A stretch of 64,000 nucleotides of DNA from Streptomyces liliiviolaceus (GTDB lineage Bacteria > Actinomycetota > Actinomycetes > Streptomycetales > Streptomycetaceae): contig NZ_JAGPYQ010000001.1 in assembly GCF_018070025.1 (NCBI RefSeq), positions 7,130,001 through 7,194,000 of the forward strand, read 5' to 3'. Below, piece by piece: positions 8,869 to 17,665 of this stretch. Position 1 is the stretch's first letter, and every line of letters starts with the position of its first letter. Below the pieces are notes generated by a model that ran no database searches, was not told where the DNA came from, and saw only the letters and a program-made list of their open reading frames with translations. The position numbers and the translations under genes are program-made.

Positions 8869-9333
8869 TCAGCCGCTGGACGCCGCGGCGGCCGCGTCCT
8901 GGCGCTGCTGCAACGACAGGACCACCAGGCCCGCGAAGACCTGAAGAGGCAGCGGCACATCGGTGAGGTCGGCCATCAGCCCGCTGCCGAACCGGCCGCG
9001 CCGGAATTCACCGAGGACGCTCTTGCCTCGGATCAACTGCCGCTTTCCACGCAGGGCCGACGGGCGGGTCAGCTCGTACTCGGCCTCCCCGTCGGTGATG
9101 TGCCACCGCCTGCCGGACCGGTGCGCCTCGGCCCGGACCGGCCCTCCCGTTTCTCCCGCGAGCATGTGGAAGGAGCGTCCCCAGTTGGAGGAGCGCAGTT
9201 CGAAGACCTCGCCCGCCAGCTCGACATGACCGCCCGACCTCCAGGTGCGGGCGGACCATCGCGCGACCGGCACGCCCTCCGAGAAGACCTGGTAGGCGCG
9301 TCCGAAGGCACGTTCCCGTTTGATCTCAAGCAT
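8869..9333 (-). CDS. Conserved hypothetical protein, all-beta
   Basis: This is a 154-residue protein with no motif that allows a firm name. It is rich in predicted beta-strands (RAYQVFSEGVPVARW, GHVELAGEVFELRS, SGRRWHITDGEAEYEL). A hydrophobic C-terminal stretch (LPLQVFAGLVVLSLQQRQ) follows, then an Ala/Ser tail. The strand pattern is reminiscent of tubby-C/LURP-one-like barrels, but this is a weak guess. The ATG at 9333 (MLEIKRE) is preferred over an in-frame ATG at 9378. It is a single gene pointing away from the lanthipeptide cluster. Confidence 0.65.
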   Translation of the reverse strand: MLEIKRERAFGRAYQVFSEGVPVARWSARTWRSGGHVELAGEVFELRSSNWGRSFHMLAGETGGPVRAEAHRSGRRWHITDGEAEYELTRPSALRGKRQLIRGKSVLGEFRRGRFGSGLMADLTDVPLPLQVFAGLVVLSLQQRQDAAAAASSG

Positions 9334-9447
9334 GAAGCACTCCCTGGCCGACGGAGGGGACAGACCCTGAACAAGCACCCGTCGCCTTCCCTCGGGAAGC
9401 CCGTCGATGCCCGCCGGGGCCGGGCCACGGGGCCGTTCCCGGGCTCA

Positions 9448-9464
9448 CATACCACTTGCATACC
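9448..9464 (+). promoter_or_regulatory. Direct repeat upstream of the lanthipeptide precursor
   Basis: CATACC at 9448-9453 is repeated at 9459-9464, an 11-bp period that places both on one face of the helix. An overlapping inverted repeat ACCAC-N10-GTGGT covers 9451-9470. The site is about 95-110 bp before the precursor start. The 11-bp spacing is typical of SARP and OmpR-type binding, and two SARP genes are in the window. The function is inferred. Confidence 0.4.
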
Positions 9465-9557
9465 GGTGGTTCACCGATCCCCAATTGGCCGCGCCTAGCT
9501 TCGGTGGGGCCGGTCGGCGATCGCCGGACGGCCCGTGAAACCCATCGGAGGACCACC

Positions 9558-9752
9558 ATGGCCGAGGACATCGAACCCACCCCCGAAGAGGTCGTCGAGG
9601 ACGCGCAGTCCCAGGAGGAGCCGGAGGTCGAGGCGCACTCCGCGGAGGCGGTCCTGGGCCTGCAGGGCATCGAGGACGCGTCGCAGACCGGGGTCATCGA
9701 CGACCCGGCGGCGGGCAGCTGCAGTTCCTGCGCCGGCTCGCTCTGCTCGTGA
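9558..9752 (+). CDS. Class III lanthipeptide precursor peptide
   Basis: This is a 64-residue peptide with a strongly acidic leader (many Glu/Asp in residues 1-40) and a Ser/Cys-rich tail, SCSSCAGSLCS, at residues 54-64. The leader contains VLGLQ at 32-36, which fits the ILxLQ-type motif recognised by class III synthetases. The tail has Cys at 55, 58 and 63 and Ser at 54, 56, 57, 61 and 64. Ser54-x2-Ser57-x5-Cys63 could form a labionin, or simple lanthionines could form. The start ATG at 9558 follows GGAGGACCACC. The LanKC synthetase begins 102 bp downstream on the same strand. Confidence 0.88.
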   Translation: MAEDIEPTPEEVVEDAQSQEEPEVEAHSAEAVLGLQGIEDASQTGVIDDPAAGSCSSCAGSLCS

Positions 9753-9854
9753 CGCACCCCCAGTAGTACGGCGCCGGCCGGGCCGTGGTGGACCACCGGC
9801 CCGGCCGGCGGTCGAGCCCGGTAGCCGGACGCGGACGAGAAAGGACCCGTAGGC

Positions 9855-12662
9855 ATGCAGCTCCCCTGGAACACGATGCTGCGTTACCTGAGGTATGACC
9901 CCCGTTGGTTCGAGGACCCCGTCCGCCGCCAGCCCGGCAGCGCCCATCTGACCGAGTTCCGTGCGGCGATGCCGGTGGACTGGCGGCTGCGGCGCCACGG
10001 ACACTGGCTCGTCGCGGACCCGCCCGGCGCGCCCGAACTCGGCCAGGGCTGGAAACTCCACGTCTCCGCCACCTCGCGGACCAGCGCCGAGACCCTGCGC
10101 CGCAGCCTGCCCGTGCTGCGCGACGCGGGCGTGCGCTTCAAGTTCCTGATCGACCCCGCCGAGGTGCGCGAGCTGAACAGCAAGTCCTTCTCCCGCACGG
10201 CCAGCGGCAAGTTCATCACCGTGTACCCGCCCGACGTCACGTCCTTCCACGACGTCGCCCGCGCGCTCACCGGCGCGCTGCGGGGCTGCGAGGGCCCCTA
10301 CGTCCTGTCGGACCGCCGCTACCCGGGCTCCCGCGTCGTCTCGTACCGCTACGGCGGATTCACCACCAGGTTCCGGCTCCAGCCCCTGGGCGTACGGGAG
10401 TTGCTGATCGAGTCGCCCGACGGGGCCCTCGTCCGCGACACCCGCACCCCGTACTGGTCCATGCCGGAGTGGACCACGGATCCCGTGACCGGCGAGGGCC
10501 CGCCCCCCGCCGGGACCCCGCAGGTAGCCGAGACCTCGCAGGAAGCCGCGACCCCGCAGGAGGCCGGGACCCCGCAGGAACCGGACACGCCGGCGGCGAA
10601 GCGCGTACTGAACGGCCGGTACGAGATCGAGGGCGCCATCGCCTTCAGCAACCGCGGCGGCATCTACCGCGCGGTGGACACCGTCACCGGCGCCGACGTC
10701 GTGCTGCGCGAGGCCCGCCCCGGCGTGGAGGTCGGGCCCGACGGCCTCGACGCGGTCGTACTGCTGCGCCATGAGTACGACCTGCTGACGGAACTGGCCG
10801 ACAGCGGGTTCTTCGTCCGCCCCCTCGACTTCTTCCGGCAGTGGGAGCACTCCTACCTCGTCGAGGAATGGGTGGGGGACAGCCATCTGGGGCTGATCGT
10901 CACCACCGAGAACCCCGTGTTCGAGCTCGACCTGTCGCCCGAGCGGCTGACCGCCTACTACCAGCGCCTGCAGCGGGTGTGGCTGCAGCTCGCCGACGCC
11001 ATCGCGCTCTGCCACGAGCGCGGCATCGTCCTCGGCGACCTGTCCCCCACCAACGTCATGGTCACACCGGACGATCGCGTCCGCGTCATCGACCTGGAGT
11101 CCGCCTTCCACGAGGGCGGCGCCCCCGGAGCGGGACTCATGACCCCGGGAATGGTCACCCGGCGCGCCCTGGCCGCCAGGCACGGCGACCGCCGCACCGA
11201 CTACTACGCGCTCGGCGGCCTGATGCTGGCGACCCTGATCGCCTGCCAGCAGAACGACATGGTCGACCACGCACTCCCGCTGGGCCTGATGGCCGAGGTG
11301 GCCCGGGACCTCGACCTGCCCGCCGAACTCACCTCCCTGATCAGCGACCTCTACAGCGAGGACGAGGAGCTGCCCGACCCGGCCGTGCTCCGCCGGCGGA
11401 TGGCCGAGCTGCCGTTCGACACCGCCTGGCGCCGGCCGCCGCCGCTCGCCCACCGGCTGCGGCCCGAACCGGAACGCAGCGCCGACCTGCACGAGCGGAT
11501 CACCGAAGTGCTCGACGGCGTCGTCGACTACATGAAGGGGACCGCGACCGTCGAACGCGAGGACCGGCTCCTGCCCGCCGACGTCCTGGTCTTCGAGACC
11601 AACCCGCTGTCCCTAGCCCACGGCGCGCACGGCGGCCTGTACGCGATGCACACCCTGGGCCACGAGATTCCCGACGCCCTTCTCTCCTGGACCCTGCGCC
11701 GGCCGACCGACCACTCCGCGCTGCCCCCCGGCCTCTACTACGGCTCGGCCGGTGTGGCCTGGTCGCTGTCCGCGCTGGGCCACCGGGACCAGGCGGTCCG
11801 GCTGCTGCGCGAGGCCGGCGGGCATCCGCTGCTGCACGCCGAGCCCGGCGTGCTGACCGGTGCGGCGGGCCACGGCATGGCCTGTCTGCGGTTGTGGCGC
11901 GACCACGGGGAGCAGGAGTTCCTCGACCGCGCCGTCGCGATCGGCGACCGCCTGACGGCGGAGGCCCGCTGGGAGGACGGCCGGGCGCACTGGCCCGACT
12001 CGGCCGACCGGGTCCCGGTCGGCTACGGCTACGGCGCGTCCGGCGTCGCCATGTTCCTGCTCGCCCTGCACGGGGCCACCGGCGACGGACGGCTGCTCGA
12101 CCTCGGCCTCGCGGCGCTGGAGTTCGACCTCTCCCACCCCATCCACTCGACCAGCGGAGTGCTGTCCTTCCCGTCGTACGCACAGAGCGAGGGCCCGCGG
12201 GTACGGCGCCACTACTGGGACGCGGGCACGGCCGGCGTGCTGACCACCCTGCTGCGCTACTGGGACGTCACCGGCGAGGACCGGCTGCGCAAGGAGGTGG
12301 ACCGCGTCCTCCCCGACGTCCGCCGCAAGTACACCGGTCTCCCCCAGCTCTTCCACGGCATCAGCGGCCTGGGCAACACACTCCTGGACGCGTACGAGTT
12401 CCTCGGCGACCCGGAACTCCTCGGCGACGCGCAGCGGGCGGCGGAGGCGGTGCTCCGCCACACCCTGCGGCGCCCCGAGGGCGTCGTCTTCCCCGGAGAG
12501 CAGTCGCTGCGGGAATCCTGCGACCTCGCGACCGGCTCGGCGGGCGTGGCCCTGTTCCTCGACCGGGTCCGGCACGCCGCCCCGGGACGGCGCACCAACC
12601 GGAACTTCCTCCTCGACGACCTGCTGACCGGCGTGCGACCCGCCCCGCAGGACGGCTCGTGA
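9855..12662 (+). CDS. Class III lanthipeptide synthetase (LanKC / RamC-like)
   Basis: This 935-residue enzyme phosphorylates and eliminates Ser/Thr of the precursor and then cyclises it. The N-terminal 220 residues are the lyase-type domain. A repetitive Thr-Pro-Gln-Glu linker follows near residues 215-245. A Ser/Thr kinase domain comes next, with catalytic Asp near residue 394 in VLGDLSPTNVMV and DLE in place of DFG. The C-terminal half is a LanC-like barrel. The segment corresponding to the zinc-binding CHG reads LFHG (near residue 832), so zinc ligands are missing as expected for class III rather than class IV. It overlaps the exporter gene by 4 bp. Confidence 0.92.
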   Translation: MQLPWNTMLRYLRYDPRWFEDPVRRQPGSAHLTEFRAAMPVDWRLRRHGHWLVADPPGAPELGQGWKLHVSATSRTSAETLRRSLPVLRDAGVRFKFLIDPAEVRELNSKSFSRTASGKFITVYPPDVTSFHDVARALTGALRGCEGPYVLSDRRYPGSRVVSYRYGGFTTRFRLQPLGVRELLIESPDGALVRDTRTPYWSMPEWTTDPVTGEGPPPAGTPQVAETSQEAATPQEAGTPQEPDTPAAKRVLNGRYEIEGAIAFSNRGGIYRAVDTVTGADVVLREARPGVEVGPDGLDAVVLLRHEYDLLTELADSGFFVRPLDFFRQWEHSYLVEEWVGDSHLGLIVTTENPVFELDLSPERLTAYYQRLQRVWLQLADAIALCHERGIVLGDLSPTNVMVTPDDRVRVIDLESAFHEGGAPGAGLMTPGMVTRRALAARHGDRRTDYYALGGLMLATLIACQQNDMVDHALPLGLMAEVARDLDLPAELTSLISDLYSEDEELPDPAVLRRRMAELPFDTAWRRPPPLAHRLRPEPERSADLHERITEVLDGVVDYMKGTATVEREDRLLPADVLVFETNPLSLAHGAHGGLYAMHTLGHEIPDALLSWTLRRPTDHSALPPGLYYGSAGVAWSLSALGHRDQAVRLLREAGGHPLLHAEPGVLTGAAGHGMACLRLWRDHGEQEFLDRAVAIGDRLTAEARWEDGRAHWPDSADRVPVGYGYGASGVAMFLLALHGATGDGRLLDLGLAALEFDLSHPIHSTSGVLSFPSYAQSEGPRVRRHYWDAGTAGVLTTLLRYWDVTGEDRLRKEVDRVLPDVRRKYTGLPQLFHGISGLGNTLLDAYEFLGDPELLGDAQRAAEAVLRHTLRRPEGVVFPGEQSLRESCDLATGSAGVALFLDRVRHAAPGRRTNRNFLLDDLLTGVRPAPQDGS

Positions 12663-14098
12663 CCACCGAGGCCGTGCGGGCGGACGGGGGGCGGACCTCG
12701 GTGCTGCGCCACAACCGGCGGTTCCGGCTGCTGTGGGTGGGGCAGACGCTGTCGGGCTTCGGCTCCTCGATGGCCGGAGTGGCGCTGCCGCTCGTCCTGC
12801 TGGCCGGGGGGCATCCCCCCACCTCCGTGGCCGCGGTGACCACGGTGGTGGCCGTCACCGGCCTGCTGGTCCGCATCCCGGCCGGGATACTGAGCGATCA
12901 CCATGACCAGCGCAGGCTCATGATCGCCTGCGACCTCGTCCGCCTCGCGGTCTCCGCGGCCGTGGCCCTGTTCCTGCTCGCGGGGCCCCTGCCGATGTGG
13001 CTCGCGATCGTCGCGGTCATCGTCTCCGCGAGCGCCATGGAGGTGTTCAAGCCGTCGCAGTTCCAGCTGATCCGGCGCGTCGTCAGCAGCGAGCAGATCC
13101 CCGTCGCGGTGTCACTGAACCAGGCCCGCGCCTACGGGGTGTCGATGGCGGGCCCCGCGGCGGGCGGACTGCTCATCGGGGTGTACCCCGCGCTGCCCTT
13201 CGCGGTCGACGCGGTCACCTTCCTGGCGTCGGCGCTCTGCGTCGCCGCCATGGTGCCGCGCAAACGGGCGGCGACCGCGCCGCCCAAGAACCCCGCGGTA
13301 CCGGAACCGTCCGTGGTACCGGAACCCTCCGTGGTACCGGAATCCTCCGTGGCACCGGAACGATCCGCGATACCGGAACGATCCGTGGTCCCGCCTGCGC
13401 CGCCTGCCTCGACCGCGCCGCCCGGTCCGGAGCCGGTGCGGCAGGCGCCGGCGCCGGCGCCGGCGGCAGGGTTCCGGGACCGGCTGACCATCGGCTTCCG
13501 GCACCTGGCGCACGACCCGTTCCTGCGCCGCTCCACCGTCTTCTTCAGCGGTATGACCGTGGTCTTCAGCATGTTCGGCTCCGCCCTCATGCTCGGAGTG
13601 GGCGACCGGCCCGGTGGAGCCGCGGCCGTCGGCTACGCGTTCAGCAGCGCGGCCCTGGCGGGGCTGCTGGGCTCGCTCGCCGCCCCCTCGCTCCAGCGCA
13701 GACTGCCACTGCCGGTCCTCGTCGCCTCCGGACCGGCGGCCGCCGGCGCGCTCCTGACGCTCGCGTGGCTCAGCGGGAGCACCCTCGCGTTCGTCGCCGC
13801 GTTCTCCGCGATGTCCCTGCTGGTCCCGGCGATCAACGCGGCCGTCGTCTCCGTCATGGCCACCTCGGTCCCCCAGGAGATCCTCGGCCGCGTCACCACC
13901 GCCAACGACTTCGTCGTCCAACTGCTCCAGCCCTGCGCGCCGCTGGCCGCCGCGCTGCTGCTGACCGCCTACTCGCTGCCGGTGACCGCCCTCGTCCTGG
14001 CGGTCTCCTACCTGGTGCTCGCGCTCCTGGCCTTCACCCTGCCGACGCCGACTCCCGCCCCCATCGCTCCCCAAGAGCCCACCCGGAGTGACGTATGA
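12659..14098 (+). CDS. MFS exporter of the lanthipeptide cluster
   Basis: This is a 479-residue major-facilitator protein with about 12 hydrophobic segments. The GTG start at 12659 overlaps the LanKC stop as GTGA. The GILSDHHDQRRLM loop between helices 2 and 3 is the usual MFS signature region. The central cytoplasmic loop holds an unusual run of six imperfect six-residue repeats of the VVPEPS type (bases about 13297-13392), followed by a Pro/Ala linker. It is inferred to export the modified peptide or confer immunity. The family also includes drug effluxers, so the substrate is not proven. Confidence 0.88.
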   Translation: MTTEAVRADGGRTSVLRHNRRFRLLWVGQTLSGFGSSMAGVALPLVLLAGGHPPTSVAAVTTVVAVTGLLVRIPAGILSDHHDQRRLMIACDLVRLAVSAAVALFLLAGPLPMWLAIVAVIVSASAMEVFKPSQFQLIRRVVSSEQIPVAVSLNQARAYGVSMAGPAAGGLLIGVYPALPFAVDAVTFLASALCVAAMVPRKRAATAPPKNPAVPEPSVVPEPSVVPESSVAPERSAIPERSVVPPAPPASTAPPGPEPVRQAPAPAPAAGFRDRLTIGFRHLAHDPFLRRSTVFFSGMTVVFSMFGSALMLGVGDRPGGAAAVGYAFSSAALAGLLGSLAAPSLQRRLPLPVLVASGPAAAGALLTLAWLSGSTLAFVAAFSAMSLLVPAINAAVVSVMATSVPQEILGRVTTANDFVVQLLQPCAPLAAALLLTAYSLPVTALVLAVSYLVLALLAFTLPTPTPAPIAPQEPTRSDV

Positions 14099-15201
14099 CC
14101 ACGACCTCCCCGCGCGTGCCGCGGTCCGCGGACCCCGACGAGTCCACGGACCCCGCCGGACCGTCCCTGCCGCTCTCCGCGCTGGAACGGGGCGGCCATG
14201 CGGCCGGGACGACCGCCGAGCAGGCGGTCCGGGACGTGGTGGACACGGCCAGGACCGCGGAGGCGCACGGCTACCGGCGCTTCTGGGTCGCCGAGCACCA
14301 CGCCGTGCGTACGGGCGTCAGCAGCTCCCCCGCCGTACTGATCGCGCACATCGCGGCGCGGACCGAGCGCATCAGGGTGGGGTCGGGCGGGGTGATGCTG
14401 CCCAACCACCCGCCGTACACGGTCGCCGAGCAGTTCGCCACCCTGCAGACCCTCCACCCCGGGCGCGTCGACCTGGGCATCGGCCGCCCTTCCGACGGCA
14501 GCACCGAAGCCCACCGGCTGCTGGAGGCGGCCCTGCGGCGCGCTCCCGGGGCCGGTACCGGGTTCCCCGCCCAGATCGACGAACTGCTGGGCGTCCTGTT
14601 CGGCAGGGGCCCGGACCGCAACCGCTACCACTCCCTGCCGCTGACACCGCGTCCCGCCACCCCGCCCGAGGTCCACGTCCTGGGCGCGGGCACGACCAGC
14701 GCCCGCCTCGCCGGGGAACGCGGACTGCCCTTCGTCTACGGCCACCACCTCAGCCGCGCCGTCTGCCGCCCGGAGGCCGTGGAGGGCTACCGGGCGGCGT
14801 TCCGGCCGGACCCGGACCACCCCGGGCAGGACGGCACCCGGCCCCACCTCGCCGTCTCGGTCCATGTGGTGTGCGCCGAGACCGACGAGCTGGCCGAGTC
14901 GCTGGCCCTGCGGACCGCCGCCCACGTGGCCGCGCGCTCCGGCGACGCCGCGCCCCTGGGCCCGTCGTCCCCCGCCCGGGAGGACCACCTGGCCCGCCGG
15001 ACCCTCGACGAGTACCAGGTGGTGCACGGCGCCCCCGCGAAGGTCGCGGCCGAACTGGCGGCGCTGGCCGCCCGGTTCGCCGCGGACGAGCTGATGATCG
15101 CGCCCTTCGAACTCACCGGGCAGGCGCGCGCCCGTACGCTGCGCCTCACGGCACGGGTCCGCGTGGCACCACCGGCCCACCGGGCGGCGGCCCGCCGATG
15201 A
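14095..15201 (+). CDS. LLM-class flavin-dependent monooxygenase, first copy
   Basis: This is a 368-residue luciferase-like (LLM) oxidoreductase of the FMN-dependent group. Typical blocks are visible: FWVAEHHA, RIRVGSGGVMLPNHPP, VAEQFATLQTLHPGRVDLGIGR and, later, GAPAKVAAEL. It is about 65 percent identical by eye to the second LLM protein encoded at 15746, so the two look like a duplication. It overlaps the MFS gene (ATGA) and the flavin reductase gene (ATGA). It may tailor the lanthipeptide by oxygenation using reduced flavin from the neighbouring reductase. That reaction is inferred and not shown. Confidence 0.87.
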   Translation: MTTTSPRVPRSADPDESTDPAGPSLPLSALERGGHAAGTTAEQAVRDVVDTARTAEAHGYRRFWVAEHHAVRTGVSSSPAVLIAHIAARTERIRVGSGGVMLPNHPPYTVAEQFATLQTLHPGRVDLGIGRPSDGSTEAHRLLEAALRRAPGAGTGFPAQIDELLGVLFGRGPDRNRYHSLPLTPRPATPPEVHVLGAGTTSARLAGERGLPFVYGHHLSRAVCRPEAVEGYRAAFRPDPDHPGQDGTRPHLAVSVHVVCAETDELAESLALRTAAHVAARSGDAAPLGPSSPAREDHLARRTLDEYQVVHGAPAKVAAELAALAARFAADELMIAPFELTGQARARTLRLTARVRVAPPAHRAAARR

Positions 15202-15710
15202 GGAACACCCCGTCCCTCGCACCGGGCACCGCCACCGCCACCCGGGACACCCTGCGCGCGGTGCTCGGGCAGTTCGCGACCGGCGTGACCGTGGTCAGCG
15301 CCGGGCGGGACCTCCCTCAGGGGATGACGGCGAACTCCTACACCTCGGTCTCGCTCGACCCCCCGCTCGTCCTGGTCTGCGTGGCCCGCACCGCGGCCCT
15401 GCACACGACCGTGCTCGCGGAGCGGCACTTCGCGGTCTCCATCCTCCGCTCCGGCCAGGACCACGTGGCCCGGTACTTCGCGGACCGCCACCGGCCGCGG
15501 GGACCCGGCGCGTTCGAGACGGTCGACGCGTTCACCGGGCGCGTCACCGGGGCGCCGCTGCTCACGGGCGCGCTGGCCTGGCTGGAGTGCTCCCTGGCCG
15601 CCGTGTACGACGGCGGGGACCACTCCATCCTGCTCGGCGAGGTACGCGACCTCGCCCGCGGCACCCCTGGCGAGCCCCTGACGTACTTCGCGGGAGCCTT
15701 CCGGCCGTGA
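15198..15710 (+). CDS. Flavin reductase family protein
   Basis: This is a 170-residue FMN-binding split-barrel flavin reductase. It has the family pattern LGQFATGVTVVSA, GMTANSYTSVSLDPPLVLVCV, HFAVSIL and an C-terminal LLGEVRDL segment. Such proteins supply FMNH2 to two-component monooxygenases. It lies between two luciferase-like monooxygenases and overlaps the first by 4 bp, so it very likely feeds one or both. It is cytosolic. The start ATG at 15198 forms ATGA with the previous stop. Confidence 0.9.
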   Translation: MRNTPSLAPGTATATRDTLRAVLGQFATGVTVVSAGRDLPQGMTANSYTSVSLDPPLVLVCVARTAALHTTVLAERHFAVSILRSGQDHVARYFADRHRPRGPGAFETVDAFTGRVTGAPLLTGALAWLECSLAAVYDGGDHSILLGEVRDLARGTPGEPLTYFAGAFRP

Positions 15711-15745
15711 CCCGACCCCGTCCACCCCACACCCCGGAGCGAAGC

Positions 15746-16888
15746 ATGAGCGTGGCCGAACCGATGACCGAGGACGCGGACGCTCCGGACCCGACCGTCC
15801 CGCCCGCCCTGCCCGTCCCGACCGTCCCGACCGTCCCGCCCGTGCCCCGGTCCGTGCTCGAACTCGGGGGCCGCCTCCCGGAGACCGGGGCCGAGCTGTC
15901 CTTCCAGGACATGGTGGACACCGCGGAGACGGCCGACGCGTACGGATACGCGCGCTTCTGGGTCGCCGAGCACCACTCCTCGCACCGGACCGCGAGCGGT
16001 GCACCCGGCGTGCTGATCGCGCACATCGCGGCGCGGACCGAACGGATCCGGGTGGGGTCGGGCGGGGTCATGCTGCCCAACCACCCGCCCCTGACGGTCG
16101 CCGAGCAGTTCGCCACCCTCCAGGCGCTGCACCCCGGGAGGATCGACCTCGGCCTCGGCCGGTCCGTGGCCGGGCCCGTTCGGCTGGACGGACTCATGGA
16201 GGCGGCGCTGCGGCGTGATCCGCTCGGTGCGGCCGGGTTCCCGGAGCGGATCGACGAACTCCTGGGCTTCCTGCTGGACCATGGGCCGGAGCGGCACCGT
16301 TTCCACGCGCTGCCGCTGACGCCCCGTCCGGCGAGCCCGCCCGAGGTCCACGTCCTGGGCGCCGGGGAGGGGAGCGCGCTGATCGCCGCGGAGCGGGGGC
16401 TGCCGTTCGCCTACGGCCATCATCTGGGCCGGTCCAAGTGCCGGCCGGCGGCGACGGCCCACTACCGCTCCGCCTTCCGGGCGGCACGGGCGGGCGGGCG
16501 GCCGTACCTCGTCGTCTCGGTCAACGTGGTCTGCGCGGAGACCGACGAGGAGGCCGAGGAGCTGGCCCTCGACGCCTCGGCGCGGCTGGGCGGCCCGTAC
16601 CGGGAGGCCGCCGCGGACACCACGCTGTCCCCGGCCCGGGCCCTCCAGGTGGCCCGCCGGACCCTGGACGAGAACCAGGTGGTCCTCGGCGCGCCGGCGA
16701 AGGTGAACGCCGAACTGGACGCGCTGGCCCGCCGGTCGGGGGCGGACGAGCTGATGCTGGTGCCGTACGAACTCACCGGCGCCGCCCGCTGCCGCACGCT
16801 GCGCCTGGCGGCGGCCGCCCGGCACACGCCCCCGCGGGAACCGGGCCGACGGCCGACCACGGCCCCGGACCGACGGCTCACCCACTGA
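15746..16888 (+). CDS. LLM-class flavin-dependent monooxygenase, second copy
   Basis: This 380-residue paralogue of the protein encoded at 14095 shares FWVAEHHSS, RIRVGSGGVMLPNHPP and PPEVHVLGAG blocks. The N-terminal 35 residues are a Pro/Val/Thr-rich repeat (VPTVPTVPPVP). The ATG at 15746 follows CGGAGCGAAGC. It ends the lanthipeptide operon as seen here. The C-terminus carries a tandem 20-bp duplication that repeats the last codons and the stop. Retention of two copies suggests two sites of oxidation or a heteromer, but this is inference. Confidence 0.87.
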   Translation: MSVAEPMTEDADAPDPTVPPALPVPTVPTVPPVPRSVLELGGRLPETGAELSFQDMVDTAETADAYGYARFWVAEHHSSHRTASGAPGVLIAHIAARTERIRVGSGGVMLPNHPPLTVAEQFATLQALHPGRIDLGLGRSVAGPVRLDGLMEAALRRDPLGAAGFPERIDELLGFLLDHGPERHRFHALPLTPRPASPPEVHVLGAGEGSALIAAERGLPFAYGHHLGRSKCRPAATAHYRSAFRAARAGGRPYLVVSVNVVCAETDEEAEELALDASARLGGPYREAAADTTLSPARALQVARRTLDENQVVLGAPAKVNAELDALARRSGADELMLVPYELTGAARCRTLRLAAAARHTPPREPGRRPTTAPDRRLTH

Positions 16889-16908
16889 ACCGACGGCTCA
16901 CCCACTGA
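16870..16908 (+). repeat. 20-bp tandem duplication across a stop codon
   Basis: CCGACGGCTCACCCACTGA at 16870-16888 is repeated at 16890-16908. The first copy encodes the last five residues and stop of the second LLM protein. The second copy is noncoding. Confidence 0.85.
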
Positions 16909-17086
16909 GGGGGCCGCCGGTACGAGCCTGCACGGGCCCGTACCCACCCCGCAGAGGACTGCGCCACCTCCGGCCGCGCCCTCCACGGGGCCGCCCCCTT
17001 CACGGGCCCGCGCCGCCCTCCCCACCGGGCGGCCCCCGGTGATCCGTCGGCGGCCGTCGACGACCCGGCGGCAGCCCGGCGGACAT

Positions 17087-17665
17087 TTACGTGGACGTTC
17101 CCAGCAGGCGGCGGAGGTCCTCCGCCATGCGCAGGGCCGCCGCGAGGTCCTCGCCGCGGAGGTCCGGTCCCGGTGCCCGCCGTCGGCGGTCGAGCACCAC
17201 CCGCAGGGCGAAGGCCGCCTGCCGGGCGAACAGCGCCAGCAGGTCCAGCTCGTCGAGGCTGGACCGGGACTGGGGAGCCGGGTCCAGGACCTCCAGCACG
17301 CCGAGGATCCGGTCCTCGTGGGTCAGCGGGGCCGCCATCAGGGCGTCGGGCACGTACTCCGTGGACTCGGCGAACGCCCGGTCGAAGTCGGAGCGGTGCG
17401 ACAGGTCGTCCACGATGACGGGCTCGCCGGACATCACCACCCAGCCGGCGACACCGCTCTTCGCGGGGAAACGCCGGCCCACCAGTACGTCCTCACCCTC
17501 GCCGGAGACCGCCTGGAAGACCAGTTCGTGCCGCGCTTCGTCCAGCAGGAACACCGAGCTGGCGGCGGCACCGAAGATGGCGCGCGCCACGTCGACCACG
17601 GACCGCAGGAGTTCCTGCGAGAGCAGGTCGTTCGCCGCGTCGGTCTCAGCGTTGTCGTCGTTCAC
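17087..17665 (-). CDS. GAF-domain protein
   Basis: This 192-residue cytosolic protein consists almost entirely of one GAF domain (residues about 20-165: SSVFLLDEARHELVF, GVAGWVVMSGEPVIVDD, ILGVLEVLD). A short Arg-rich helical tail follows. GAF domains bind small ligands or cyclic nucleotides. The GTG start at 17665 overlaps the peptidase stop by 4 bp and has GAGGGG upstream. It is the last gene of the radical SAM operon, which also encodes a nucleotide cyclase, so cyclic nucleotide sensing is plausible but unproven. No output domain is present. Confidence 0.85.
   Translation of the reverse strand: MNDDNAETDAANDLLSQELLRSVVDVARAIFGAAASSVFLLDEARHELVFQAVSGEGEDVLVGRRFPAKSGVAGWVVMSGEPVIVDDLSHRSDFDRAFAESTEYVPDALMAAPLTHEDRILGVLEVLDPAPQSRSSLDELDLLALFARQAAFALRVVLDRRRRAPGPDLRGEDLAAALRMAEDLRRLLGTST

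Noticed and set aside
9495..11492. A 665-codon open frame on the - strand opposite the LanKC gene
   Set aside because: It is the antisense shadow of a clear LanKC gene, with Gly/Arg/Val-rich sequence and no motif. High GC keeps the opposite frames open.
9855..12662. Class IV (LanL) assignment for the synthetase
   Set aside because: The cyclase domain has LFHG in place of the zinc-binding CHG motif, so class III fits better.
16889..17086. A further small gene between the convergent operons
   Set aside because: No frame with a start, ribosome site and plausible composition was found; only the 20-bp duplication is notable.
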